Source of the DNA: Dugong dugon
Lineage: Eukaryota; Chordata; Mammalia; Sirenia; Dugongidae
Direction: 5' to 3'
Length of the DNA: 64,000 nucleotides
Assembly (NCBI GenBank): GCA_030035585.1
Contig: CM057461.1
Coordinates: 2,457,001-2,521,000, forward strand
The translations under genes and the position numbers were made by a program. This document shows, in pieces, positions 31,229 to 42,832 of this stretch (its first letter is position 1; every line of letters starts with the position of its first letter). The notes beneath the pieces are model-generated. The model had not been told where the DNA came from. It did no database searches and saw only the letters and a program-made list of their open reading frames with translations.

Positions 31229-33164
31229 TTAAAAAAAATATGAGGAGGGGGACTTAATTTAATAAGACTACAGCAAAATCAACGATGTTGGCGAAGCCAA
31301 CCCAGCTGGGTTGACATACTGTCAAACATCTGGAGAGAAACTAAAAAAAAATGTTTGAATCCAACAGACTGGTACTTGCGTCTCTAGGAATATAGACTTT
31401 GCTTGGTTCTTTGCAAACACCCGGCTAAACTCACGTTTTCAGTTGGCTGTTGTGGTACAAGCGCAGCCATGGGAAGAAAAAAAGGAAACGCACATCTCCT
31501 TTGGTGGCTAGGAGGCCATTATATGCAACCCACACGCTGAGCGAAATTTTGACCCACTCTCAAAATTAAAGACTGTCAGAGGGAAGATTTGATCCTATCT
31601 CCTTTTCGTCCCCAACAAGCTTGGTTCTTCTACTGTGAACTCACAGCAGGCAAAGTAATCTGGGAGCTAGCCTCCTGAGACCTCTGCCAAGTCAGAAGAA
31701 AGACAAGCCCTTTCTTACACCCTGTGAAATAATACACCAGACTCGAGAATCTGTTATTTCGGTTCATGGCTTTTAACGATTCCCTTCCCGGTGGTCAACA
31801 TTGAAATGAACTTCTGCAAGTGTGAGACGTACCCACAAATGGAAATGAAGTTCGAAATGTGCTAGGGTTGACAAAAACTCAAAGTAAAAACTATATTAAC
31901 CACAGTTCAAACAGACCTCCACCAAGACGCCCTTGCGTTCAGATGCGCTTCGTGTCTCTCAGTAAAATCAATATGTACATATGACGTGCCTGCCGTTCAC
32001 CACCGAGCCGCACTTCGCCAACGATAGCATTTTTTAAGAAAATAAAACAGTAACTTCATTACCATGGGTAAGTGCATTTTGCTAGGAAACACTTAACAAG
32101 CTTGAACAGAGAGGGTGTAAAGGAGAGGTTTAAAAAAAAAGAAGGCCCTGGTTTAATCCCTACCACTTCCTCGCCGTGATCATACCTCCCTGGAAAGTTG
32201 TTTTAATGCATAATTCCACCCGGAATCCCATTCTTCCTGGACGCTATGCTAAAAAATTGGGGAACAGCAGGCTGGCTATTCCCATACAGTCAGAATGCAG
32301 GTTGTCAGCAAATTCCCCCAGCCCCTCCTCAGTCGCCAAGGAACAAGAACACCTTGCTGCCCTGCTCCCTTCTCCGTCAAAGGCCCCTCATGGGCTGGCC
32401 TCCATGTTCAAACACATCTTTAAATGTGAAGGCATATAAAACCACGCACACTTTTGAAGGCCAGCGCACACTCCCAGAACCTGCCTGATAAAGGATCCAA
32501 ATTCGCCATTTTCAGACTTTAGCTTATTAAACAGGGAAAATGTAAAATGCATGACCCGGTTTTGAAGCTGGCTTCTTTGTTCTCTGTGAAAATTGGTTTG
32601 GTAACAGCTCCGTGTCCCCAGGGAAGGCCGGGCCCCACCCCACACCACTCCCCCCGCGGATGCTGATGTGAGGGGCCACTTTGCTTAGGATGGGGCTGGG
32701 GTTCAGCTGGTGGGAGACTGAACCTCTTGTCATCCCCATGACTGCGGACACATCTCTGTTGGTCATTGACTTTTAAGGAAGCTGAACTCGAGAGAGACAT
32801 GGTCCAGCGGCTTCCACCTCGACCCCAAGGTCTGGGGAGGGCAATTGGGTCCAAAATGGCCCAAATCAATTACCCTTCGAGAGTATTACTCCTTACTCAG
32901 GGACAAGAGGCCATGTGCAAAAGCACAGGGGTGTCCTGGCGCAGGACCAGGCCAGGCCTCAGGGTGATCATAAGGAGAATACTCTAGTCGAAGCCCAATA
33001 TCACACTGTCACGTCTCAACCAAATTACAGGGCAGGCTTAACTTCCCCCTCCTACAACCAGAAAACAGCCTGGAGCATACTCCAGACCCTCACGCTACCC
33101 GGATTCCAAATGGAGGCTTAGTGAGGTCACATCCTATCACATCTCGCCGCCACTGGTCAGTCAG
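31229..33164. other. Unique 1.9-kb island without recognised transposons
   Basis: AT-rich to 32550, GC-richer after. No exon recognised: frames at 32388-32869 overlap each other on the minus strand in two frames and show no domain. Lack of SINEs over this length is notable compared with the flanks. Confidence 0.4.
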
Positions 33165-33545
33165 TCTGTCCTCCTGTGACGGCGTGCGTGTTGCTGTGAT
33201 GCTGGAAGCTCTGCCGTCGGTATTTCAAATACTAGCAAGATCACTCCTGATGAACAAGTTTTAGTGGAGCTTCCAGACTAACACAGACTAGGAAGAAAGG
33301 CCTGGTGATCTGCTTCTGAAAATCAGCCAGTGAAAACCCTCTGGGTCACAACAGAATATTGTCCGATATTTTGCTGGAAGATGAGCCCCCTAGGTCGGAA
33401 GGCACTCAAAATACACAGTGGCCGCAAGAGTGGAGTCAAGCACACCAATGATTGTGAAGATGGCAAGGAACTGGGTAATGATCTGCTCTGCTGTGCACGG
33501 AGTCACCACGAGTTAGAGGCAACCTGACAGCAACTAACATCAACG
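33165..33545 (+). mobile_element. RTE-tailed composite element (head lost)
   Basis: Lacks the tRNA-Gly head but has the linker 'gtgttgctgtgatgctggaa', 'gcttccagactaacacagac', 'aggaagaaaggcctggtgat', then a longer RTE-like 3' part with 'gatgagccccctaggtcgga' and 'tgacagcaactaacatcaac'. Same type as 54232-54552, 58545-58935 and 62165-62405. Confidence 0.85.
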
Positions 33546-33894
33546 AGATCACATCTATAATAACCGAAAACTAACCCATTGGTCTTTTTAATTTGTTTAA
33601 TATTCTAGTGTCCACTGAATACTCTCCCACTCTGCAGCAGGACTTACCCTAAATTTTTCCCAACATGGATCAGGGTCCCTAAATACCAAATTTCCCAGAA
33701 AGTGATAAGAGGCTCTCATTACTGGCAGCAGTTACGTTTTACAAAGTCTCCACGGACACTGAGTTAACAAACACCTAACCAGCCTAGTTCACCCTCAGCT
33801 GGGAACACGTGCATCGGTGACTCAAAGCTCTTGCTGCTTTGTACACGTCTGTGAAGGTCTGTAGCTGGTGCTTCACTGCTGACCTACTGTTTGC
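33546..33894. other. Unique sequence, nothing recognised
   Basis: No gene or repeat recognised. Confidence 0.4.
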
Positions 33895-34050
33895 TTGTTG
33901 GAAGCTGCCCAGTGGCTCCGGGGAAGAAAAGCCTGGTGATCTGCTTTTGTAAAGATCACAGTCAACTGAAAACCCTACGGAGGAGTCACACTCTAACACG
34001 GGGTCACTGAGTCTGAGTCAACCTGGCCGCGGCAGACTTGGCTTTTTGGT
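33895..34050 (+). mobile_element. Afrotherian SINE (long form, head lost, diverged)
   Basis: 'gcccagtggctccggggaag', 'cctggtgatctgcttttgta' and 'cactgagtctgagtcaacct' are recognisable; the tRNA-like head is missing or too diverged. Confidence 0.7.
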
Positions 34051-34254
34051 TTCGGTACATGTCTGTGAGTGACCGAGGAAGCTTTGTGAGTACTGATTTT
34101 GGGCTACAAATACATCGTAGCAAGTAGGCAAATTCACAAATTCAGAACCCATGAAGAACGAGGACCGACGGTATATCCTGAAGCAACAAGTTTCATGAGA
34201 AGGAAAAGAAAAGAAGGTGAGAACTTTGGAACAGAGTTCTAGTCTGGAGCGAGA

Positions 34255-34735
34255 TTTCAGAAAGGCCGAAAGACCAGAGGCTCCAACCCCTTCCTATCAT
34301 GCGCTCCATCTGCCGGTTTGCAAAGCCACCATTCTTCCAAGGGCTGGGTTAACGGCGGATTTGTTCATTAACGCAGTGAACACTCAGCCCTTGACAACTT
34401 TCTCGTCAGGAAGCTTGACTACAGCTGAGCGTCCGCGCCTGTGAGCGCAGCGGTGGGGCCTGGAGCCGGGAACCGGGAGAGGAAACCCTTTTGTCAGCTC
34501 AACGGGCGTCTGCATTTCTCATGGATGTAGGTACGAGGTTGCATGTGGCCTCCTCGGCCCTCGGGACTCTCACGGCCACCTGGCCCAGAGCGGAACGGCC
34601 TCTCTGGTCACTTGCTGGCCCAGTGTGAGTGCGCATGCTCAGCATGATTCCCTGCAAACACCTCAAGTCTCCGGGTGCAGTCCGTCTCTGGGCAGGACGA
34701 GTCCAGGTCAGCGCACGGGTGAAGTGAACAACCCT
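34255..34735. promoter_or_regulatory. CpG-island-like segment
   Basis: By hand count, 34261-34740 has 28 CpG in 480 bases and about 60% G+C, giving an observed/expected ratio near 0.66 if C and G are equal. That passes the classic thresholds of length over 200, GC over 50% and ratio over 0.6. It is in a stretch without SINEs. No TATA box, exon or known promoter motif is claimed. It could be an orphan island, a first exon/promoter of an unseen transcript, or chance. Confidence 0.45.
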
Positions 34736-34851
34736 ACAAATGTGGCAATAACACAGGCGGACAAGGCAGCAATTTCCAGAGCTGCAGCTTAGGGAGAAAG
34801 TAATCAGGTGCCTTCCCCCACCGTCCACCTGCCCCTCTCCGTGGGGCCATT

Positions 34852-35075
34852 TGCACAGGCTCTGGAGCTAGCCTGGGCCCTCTGCTCACGGCTCTGGGGC
34901 TAGCCTGGGCCCTCTGCTCATGGCTCCAGGGCTAGCCTGGCCTCTCTGCTCACAACTCTAGGGCTAGCCCAGCCCTCTACTCACAACTCTGGGGCTAGCC
35001 TGGGCCCTCTGCTCATGGTTCCAGAGCTAGCCCAGCCCTCTGCTCATGGTTCCAGAGCTAGCCCAACCTTCTGCT
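34852..35075 (+). repeat. 32-bp minisatellite, 6-7 copies
   Basis: The unit is 'ggctctggggctagcctggg' plus 'ccctctgctcac', with variants in later copies ('ccagagctagcccagccctc'). Confidence 0.92.
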
Positions 35076-37059
35076 GGGAGGTAAGATGCTTCTAAGAATC
35101 CTGTTTGCAAAGACACCTCATGCCCAGGCCGCTCTATCTGATTCTTCCAGAGGAAGCAAAGTCACTTTGAATTTTCTACAAAGATATTCTGTGGAGGCTC
35201 CTTCCAACCACTGATGTGCCAGGCTCTGACAGTCAGTATGTTATTTTTCAGTGAATTAATGTAGTTCATTAACCCTGCCCAGCTGACAATTAAGAGAGAG
35301 TCTGAGCAGCCCTGCCTCCCTCCTCTTCTTAACTACGGGGGGTGGGGGTGGGGGGTAGGGGCTGCTGTCCTCCCCGCTGAGGGGCCTGAGGGTCCAGGTT
35401 GGGGGTTTTGCACTTTTTATCCGTGTCCTATGGATTGTCAACAGTCCCGTTAGAATGATGCGTGTGAAATGGGGGCGGGGGACACCACATTCCCTTTTTA
35501 GAGTTCAGGCTGGGATGGATGGGTCAATGCCACATGGGACGTCCCTGGAAACAGTAGGGCAGGGCTGGCAGCTGTACCAGGGATCACTGTCAGAGCTGCC
35601 AGGCAGGAGGGCTGAGCAGGCAGCCTGGGCTGAGCTGGTAAGAGGGCGTCAGGCATCGCGGTGATAACTGTTCATAGTAACAGACAGGACAACCAACGCA
35701 CTGACGGATCCAGATACCCTCCGTGACCCTGGCAGGTACCAGGTTCACACCCACCACTGTCCCCTCCCCAGACAGCCAGCCAGCTCTGCTGCCCCTAAGG
35801 GTCCCCACTCAGCATGTGCTCTCCCCAGAAGCCCCTCCCTGCTCTTCGAGGCCTCTGCTCCCACCTAGACAGGGCACCCGGGCCTCTGCAGTCTCAGCTG
35901 CAGGATGCCAGGGCTGCTGGCCCACGAAGACCCTGTGAGACCTGGCCACATGGATTGCAGGTGCAGCCAGGTCCACCTATTGCAGCCCTCAGACAGGCAA
36001 GCCTGAGTCTCCACCAGCCACGCCCCTAACACCAGGCATCATGGGAAACGTCCTGCTCCTGGGCCCACGTGAAGGCAGCGGACCTCACCAGCCAGTCACC
36101 CAAGGACACTGCATTCCTTGAAGGGGCAGAAGCCACCTCTGGCAGGAGGAAGTGGCTGCAGAGACCCTGTTTCCCTCAGCAAGGGCGTGAGGGGAAGTGA
36201 TTGGCAAGGACACCAATGGCAGAGGCAGGGCCTTTCAGATTTCATGACCTGCCGCGGGCTGCAGGGCGCCCCTCCACCTTGTCTCCTTGAGTTTTACACC
36301 TGTGCACATTCGTGTGAAAAGCATCTACTGACTTCCTGCTAAACAGAGTACTGACAGGCGGGCAGGGCACTCTCAGACCCCAGGTCGACACCTGCTTGAT
36401 GCACAGGCGGTTCTGGGGGGGGCCTGATAAGTACCTGGGGGGTGGGGGGGTCCCAGCAACCCAGCCCCCAGATGATCCTGACATGTGGTCCTGGGGGGAA
36501 GAATGGCTGCTGTGATTAGACAGGGTCCCGGCGGCTCTGGGGAAGGTCCTCCATGGTCCCTCCCGGTGTCTGGCACCTGGCTGGGGACCTAAGAGTCACT
36601 CAAACACTGGCCCAATCCTGCTTGTGTGTGGCAAGCCTCTGGGTCAGGGACTCTCCCTGGTGACATCCCTTTGACCCCATGGGCTGAGGCCTGGGCTCAT
36701 GATGCCCAGTGTAATCATGTGCCCTCCCACAGCCGACCTTCTAAAGAAGGTGAGGGGCCGACAGGCACCAAAGGGACACCCCTCCAAGGGGCAAGGCCAG
36801 CCCCAAAGACAAGAAAATGGCAGGAGACGGGAGTGACAGATGTGCGGGTCAGGCTGGGGCCAACAAGGAGGCCTTCCCAGGGGCAGCGTGAGGTGGACCC
36901 TGACTGACACAAGGAGACTGTCAGAGGGAGGTCTGGCAGAGGCTTCCGGACAAAAGAACAGGACGTGCAAAGGCTTGGTCCAGCCTTCAGGAGGGAGGAG
37001 GGTGGGGACGACTGGAGATTCGAGGTTGATGGATGGATGGATGTAGGGCAGGAGCCAGT
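35076..37059. other. GC-rich unique sequence without recognised transposons
   Basis: 2 kb of GC-rich DNA with no SINE or LINE recognised. 35337-35361 has four G runs of four to six with one- or two-base loops, a canonical quadruplex motif. Many overlapping open frames of 60-110 residues on both strands reflect base composition; none has a domain or clear splice sites. Confidence 0.4.
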
Positions 37060-37445
37060 GCTTTGTCCACTGCCACCACCATCATCACCACCATCACTAT
37101 CACAACCATCACTGCCACCATCACCACCATCACTGCCACCACCACCACCTCTACCATCACTGCCACCACCGCCATCATCACCACCACCACCACCATCATC
37201 ACCACCACCACCATCACTATCACCACCACCACCACCACCATCACCATCACTACTACTATCGCTGTCACCACCATCACTGCCACCATCATCACCATCACCA
37301 CCATCACCATCACCACCATCATCACCATCACCATCACCACCACCACCACCACTGTCACCATCACAGCCACTAATACCACCATCACCAGTGAACCATTACT
37401 GCTACCATCACTGCCACCACCAGCACCACCATCACAGCCACCACC
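37060..37445 (+). repeat. Imperfect (CAC/ATC)n trinucleotide array
   Basis: Built of ACC, ATC and ACT triplets ('caccaccatcatcaccacca'). Open frames of 172-201 residues on both strands are artefacts of the array. Confidence 0.95.
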
Positions 37446-38136
37446 AAATTCCAGCTGCCTTGCTGGTGAATTTCTCAGAGTGACTATATATTCTGCTAGT
37501 GTGTTCAGCTTCCTGTCTACCCCGCTGCAGTTATTTAACAGAGTTACTGGGAGTGGGGGAAACAAGCTACCTCTTTGCTCCAGAGACTGCACAGGAGACA
37601 GAAGCTTTGGCGAGAAGAGAAACTAATTGGGAGCGTTGTTAGTCTCCAAGGTATGTGGAAAGCCGGCTGCTACAGCCTCGGCAGATACGGGTGACAACTA
37701 CTCCGTCTCCAGAAGGCCTTGCTGTTACGGAGCACTGCGGCATCCCCAAACTCCTTGCAGGTCCCCATTGTTTCCAAATTACTCTGTTTCGGGAGGAGGC
37801 TGTTAACACCGATTGGCTCTCTCAAGGAAAATGCACGCTCTGAAAGGAGAGCTGTGGTACAAAGCGCCTCTTGCCAGTCAGTAATTTTCTCACAAATTAA
37901 AACACTGATTTTTCTTTGTGCAGCGAGTTTCCACTTATTACCCCATTGTGCACCCAGACTTCTCGCTCTCCATGTGTTAACTTGCTCACCCCCAGGAAAA
38001 GTTCTCCTATTATCCTCAGAAGCGTCGCTGCATTTATAGAACAACTGTGTCTTCACCAAGTCTTTATATTCCACAGATCAATTAACTCACACCACAGTGG
38101 CTTCTAGAAAATAATACAGCTGATTTCCTTCAACAG
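37446..38136. other. Unique sequence, SINE-free
   Basis: No repeat or gene recognised. A 134-residue minus frame (37670-38074) is opposed by a 106-residue plus frame over nearly the same interval, so neither is trusted. Confidence 0.4.
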
Positions 38137-38354
38137 GGTTTCTCAACCTCAGCATTTTTCACACTGTGGTCTGGATAATTCTCTGTGCTGGATGTGAAGG
38201 GCTGAACTGTTCACTGTAGGATGTTCAGCAGCATCCCTGGCCTCTGCCCACTAGATGCTGGTAGCACATTTCCCAGTGTGACAACCAAAAAATGTTCCCA
38301 GCCATTGACCAAATCCCCAGTCATTGCAAAGCCTCTCCAGTCAAGAACCACTGA
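38137..38354 (-). mobile_element. MER20 hAT-Charlie DNA transposon (full length)
   Basis: Starts 'cagggtttctcaacctcagc', contains 'ggatgttcagcagcatccct' and 'gacaaccaaaaaatgttccc', and ends 'agtcaagaaccactg'. About 218 bp, the usual MER20 length, with both termini. Confidence 0.88.
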
Positions 38355-38554
38355 CCTCCAGTAAAGCCCCAGATTCTTAGATAATGTCATGTTCTTACAA
38401 TAGCCAAACTATGATTTTCACCCGCCAGTAACTACATCATTCCACTGAGAGTAGGAAGTCCCATCCATGCCCAAAGGCCAGAGATGCTGAACTTGGCACA
38501 TATTCTGGGCTGCAGGCTCCTGAGGGCTTTGCAGACATAATGATTTTTAAGTGT

Positions 38555-39035
38555 CATTCATCCATCTATGCATCCTTCCACTCACACACCCACCCACCCA
38601 TCCATCCATCCTCCATTTATCCATCCACCCTGCTATTCTTCATCCACCCATTTACCCATCTACCCATCCACCTATCCACCTCACTATACTTCATCCACCC
38701 ATCCATCCATCTACCCATCCATCCATCCAACCACCCATTCAACCATCCATCCATCCTCCATTAATCCATCCACCCTACTATTCTTCATCCGCCCATCCAT
38801 CCACCCTCCATTCATCCATCCATCCATCCACCCACCCATCCACCCCATCCTCCCATCCGTTCACCCTATCCATCCATCTATCCACCCTCCATTCATTCAT
38901 CCATCCACCCACCCATCCACCCCATCTACCCATTAATCCATCCGTCTGTCCATCCATCTGTCCAAGCACCCATCCATCTATTCATCCATCCATCCACCCA
39001 TCTACTCATCCACTCACCCACTCATCCATGCATCT
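38555..39035 (+). repeat. Imperfect (ATCC)n tetranucleotide array
   Basis: 'catccatccatccaacca' and similar, interrupted by 'cattcatc' and 'ctattcttcatcc'. Open frames of 74-198 residues are His/Pro/Ser repeat artefacts. Confidence 0.95.
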
Positions 39036-39173
39036 ATCCCCTGCCTCCCTCTTTCCATGTGACTACTTCACACCTGCCAGGGCCTGTGCCTCAGATACAG
39101 ACACAGAGGCACTCATAGTCAAGCATAGTGGTTATCAATGGGAGTGACACCATCCCAAGGGGAAGTTTTGGAA

Positions 39174-41390
39174 ATGTGTTGTTGTTGTTAGGTGCCATCA
39201 AGTTGGTTCTGACTCATAGTGACCCTACGTACAACAAAACGAAACACCGCCAGGTCATACGTCATCCTCACAATCCTTGTTGTGCTTGAGCCCATTGTTG
39301 CAGCCACTGTGTCAATCCATCTTGTTGAGAGTCTTCCTCTTTTTCACTGACCCTCTACTTTACCAAGCATGATGTCCTTCTCCAGGGATTTGTCCTTCCT
39401 GATAATATGTCCAAAGTATGTGAGACGAAGTCTTGCCATCCTCACTTCTAAGGAGCTTTCTGGATGTACTTCTTCCAAGACAGATTTGTTCTTTCTGGTA
39501 GTCCACGGTATATTCAATATTCTTTGCCGACAACGTAATTCAAATGCATCAATTCTTCTTCATTCTTCCTTATTCTTTATCCAGCTTTTACATGCATATG
39601 AGGTGACTGAAAATACTATGGCTTGGGTCAGGCCCACGTTAGTCCTCCAAATGACATCTTTGCTTTTTAACATTTTAAAGAGGTCTTTTGTAGCAGATTT
39701 GCCCAATGCAATATGTCGTTTGATTTCTTGACTGCTGCTTCCATGGGCATTGATTGTGGATCCCAGTAAAGTGAAATCCTTGACAACTTCAAACTTTTCT
39801 CCATTTATCATGATGCTGCTTACTGATCCAGTTGTGAGAATTTTGTGTTTTCTTTATGTTGAGGTATAATCCACACTGAAGGCTGTAGTTTTTGATTGTC
39901 GTAAGTGCTTCAAGTTCTCTTCACTTTCAGCAAGCAACCTCATGTCATCTGCATATTGCAGGTTGTTAATGAGTCTTCCACCAATTCTGATGTTTAATTC
40001 TTCTTCATATAGTCCAGCTTCTGGGATTATTTGCTCAGCATACAGACTGAATAAGTTTGGTGACAGGATACAACCCTGATGCACACCTTTCCTGATTTTA
40101 AACCACACAGTATCTCCTTGTTATGTTCGAATGACTGCCTCTTGGTCTATGTAGAGGTTCCCCATGAGCACAATTAAGTGTTCTGGAATCCCTATTCTTC
40201 ACAGTGTTATCTATAATTTGTTAGGATCCACAAAATCTAATGATTTTGTATAGTCAATAAAACACAGGTAACCATCTTTCTGGTATTCTCTGCTTTCAGC
40301 CAAGATTCATCGACATCAGCAATGATCTCTCATTCCATGTCCTCTTCTGAGTCCGGCTTGAATTTCTGGCAGTTCCCTGTCGATGTACTGCTGCAACTAT
40401 TTCTGAATGATCTTTAGCAAAATTTTATTTGCGTGCGATATTAATGAAATTGTTTGGTAATTTCTGCATTTTGTTGGATCACCTTTCTTTGTAACGGGCA
40501 CAAATATGGATCTTTTCCAGTCAGTTGGCCAGGTAGCTGTCTTCGAAATGTCTTGGCACAGATGAGTGAGCACCTCCAGTGCTGCATCCATTTGTTGAAA
40601 CATCTCAGTTGGTATTCCGTCAATTCCTGGAGCCTTGTTTTTTGCCAGTGCTTTCAGTGCAGCTTGGACTTCTTCCTTCAGTGTCCTTGGTTCTTGATCA
40701 TATGCTACCTCCTGAAATGGTTGAACACTGACCAGTTCTTCTTGGTACAGTGACTCTGTGTATTCCTTCTATCTTCTTTTGATGCTTCCTGCGTCATTCA
40801 ATATTTTGCCCAGAGAATCCTTCAATATTGCAACTCAAGGCTTGAATTTTTTTCTTCAGTTATTTCAGCTTGAAAAATGTCGAGTTTTCTTGCCCTTTGG
40901 TTTTCTAACTCCAGGTCTTTGCACATTTCATTGTAATACTTTACTTTGTCTTCTCAAGCTGCCCTTTGAAATCTTCTGTTCAGCTCTTTTACTTCATCAT
41001 TTCTTCCATTTGCTTTAGCTACTCTACATTCAAGAGCAAGTTTCAGAGTCTCTTCTGACATATATTTTGGTGTCTTCTTTCTTTCCTGTCTTTTTAATGA
41101 CCTTTTGCTCTCTTCATTTATGATATCCTTGATGTCATCCCACAACTTGTCTGTTCTTTGGTCATTAGTGTTCAATGCATCAAATCTATCCTTCAGATGG
41201 TCTCTAAATTCTAGTGGGATATACTCAAGGTCATACTTTGACTCTCATGGACTTGTTTTAATTTTCTTCAGCTTCGATTTGAACTTGCTTATGAGCAACT
41301 GTGGTGTGTGGAAATGTGGGAGGTGCATTTTGGTTACCACGATACCTAGGGGTACCATCTGAAATTTATGAGCAGGGCTATGGATATCAA
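39174..41390 (-). mobile_element. RTE (BovB-clade) LINE, 5'-truncated, with reverse-transcriptase remnants
   Basis: The longest LINE copy here, read on the minus strand. From the 5' side: a linker block LLISKFKSKLKKIKTSP (about 41240-41290), then LKDRFDALNTNDQRTDKLWDDIKDIINEE (41100-41200), a fingers-region block WPTDWKRSIFVPVTKKG (about 40490-40545), GCILSPNLFSLYAE, and the catalytic YADD box at 39944-39955. Then come the C-terminal blocks GSTINAHGSSSQEIKRHIALGKSATKDLF and SVTSYACKSW (39590-39760), and the tail with 'ttgttgttaggtgccatcaa'. An intact RTE has an apurinic endonuclease domain upstream; none is recognised here. The frame is broken into at least four pieces, so it makes no enzyme. 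Block order agrees with BovB proteins as I remember them. Confidence 0.92.
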
Positions 41391-41818
41391 GGCGTCCTGT
41401 GAAGCAGGGGGAGTTCCGTGCATATATGCCTCGCGAGGCCCACCGCCCAGTTCTCCAAGGCCAGAAGTTTTTGAGCACAGATCTTCATTCTTTTTTTTTT
41501 GCAAGATTTTAATCTATGCTGACTTTTTTTTTTTTCAGGAGCAAAACTGCCTGATAAACAGAAGGAAGGCTGTGCTTTGTTTTGCTCAGAACTTTCCAAG
41601 AGTTCTTCTCCATCTCCGAGACTTCCCTCACCAACAGCAATGCTGACGAGGCAATCAAGTGAACAATCCAACTTGTCCTCCTCGATGTTTGCCGCGCCAC
41701 CTCCCCAGCAGTTCCATGGACAAGCCACAGACCACTCCCCATGTCTTCTAGAGTGGTCCTGCCTGGGTGTTTGCATACTGAAAACCACCATGTTATTATA
41801 AATACCTTTCCTTTTCAC
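41391..41818. other. Unexplained segment, open on both strands, beside the RTE copy
   Basis: A plus frame from 41539 to 41798 follows a T13 run and CAG (41523-41538), which looks like a splice acceptor. It reads SSPSPRLPSPTAMLTRQSSE and SSSMFAAPPPQQFHG, a plausible disordered coding composition, but there is no ATG near the start, no donor site I can point to and no domain I recognise. A 143-residue minus frame (41387-41818) covers the same bases and would run in the direction of the RTE. Possibilities: exon, retrocopy fragment, 5' part of a rearranged RTE, or chance. I cannot decide. Confidence 0.25.
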
Positions 41819-41989
41819 CTTTCTTTATATTACTGCTATACTGCATATTGATTTTAAAGAGCATATACCTGGGGAGATGAAACAATTCGTTGTCTTGATT
41901 GTGGTGGTTGTTACACAAATCTACACAAGTAATACAAACGCCTGGTTCTTTTAAGCATCTGTCACATTGGGTTGTAACGCTGTTTCCAT

Positions 41990-42125
41990 CTGTCTCACCC
42001 ACAAGACCAGGAGCTACCTGAGAACAGACATCCTGCATTCTTTAACCTCCTGAGTGTCTAGCACAGAGTTTTCCTTCAGTAAACACTCTTCTATAAATGA
42101 CTGAGTCAATGAATGAACAGATGCT
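41990..42125 (+). mobile_element. L2 LINE 3' end
   Basis: 'agaccaggagctacctgaga', 'gagtgtctagcacagagttt' and 'aaatgactgagtcaatgaat' follow the L2 3' end order. Diverged. Confidence 0.65.
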
Positions 42126-42481
42126 CTAACCTAGTTCTAAGCAATGTGATGTGGATATTAGAGAAGGTCATGGGGATCTGAGCCTGATGATTCTGAGCAG
42201 CTTCACAGAGGGGTGGCATTTGCCAGACAGAGGTGGGAGGAAGGGCTGGCCTGGCAGAGCATGGGCAAAGGGCTGGAGGCAAGAAGGCGTGGATGCTTTG
42301 GAAAGCAAGGGGTTGGCGGGAAGGCTCACTGCTCTACTAGAAGAGGCTCCCTTGCTGGCAGACAGAGACTTTCTTTGGGAGGGGGAAATGGTGGAGAAAA
42401 TCTGCCATTTATATTCTGAGCCTATCTTTGATCCGCTTTTCCAATTATGCAAAATAAATGACCCTCGATTTGATCAAAGAG
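42126..42481. other. Unique sequence, nothing recognised
   Basis: Includes part of a 151-residue plus frame (42151-42606) that runs into the following SINE and is opposed by a 94-residue minus frame; no domain. The purine-rich style suggests an unassigned old repeat. Confidence 0.35.
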
Positions 42482-42832
42482 GACAGTGGTGGTTCAGCAG
42501 TAGACTTCTCACCTTCCACACGGGAGACTCAGGTTCAATTCCAGGCCAATGCACTTCATGCACAGCCACCACCCATTTGTCAGTGGATGCTTGCCTGTTG
42601 CTGTGATGTGAAAGAGGTTTTAGCAGAGCTTCCAGACTAAGACAGACTAGGAAGAAAGGACTGGTGATCTACTTCCAAAAATCAGCCGATCAAAACCCTA
42701 TGGATCACAACGGTCCAATTCACAACCAATAATGGGGGTGGCTCAGGACCGGGCAGTCTTCTGTTTCGTTGTGTGTGGGGTCACCATGAGTCAGGAGGCT
42801 GACTCAATGGCAACAACAAGATGAAGAACAAG
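42482..42832 (+). mobile_element. tRNA-Gly-headed SINE with RTE-like tail (full length)
   Basis: Head 'agtggtggttcagcagtaga', 'cacacgggagactcaggttc' and 'aattccaggccaatgcact' is close to tRNA-Gly(GCC). Linker with 'agccaccacccatttgtcag', middle 'aggaagaaaggactggtgat', tail 'gtcaccatgagtcaggaggc' and a CAA-rich end. Confidence 0.92.

Noticed and set aside
36965-37626. Open frames of 172-201 residues on both strands
   Set aside because: Produced by the CAC/ATC array, open in several frames on both strands at once.
38540-39147. 198-residue His/Pro/Ser frame
   Set aside because: Translation of the ATCC tetranucleotide array.
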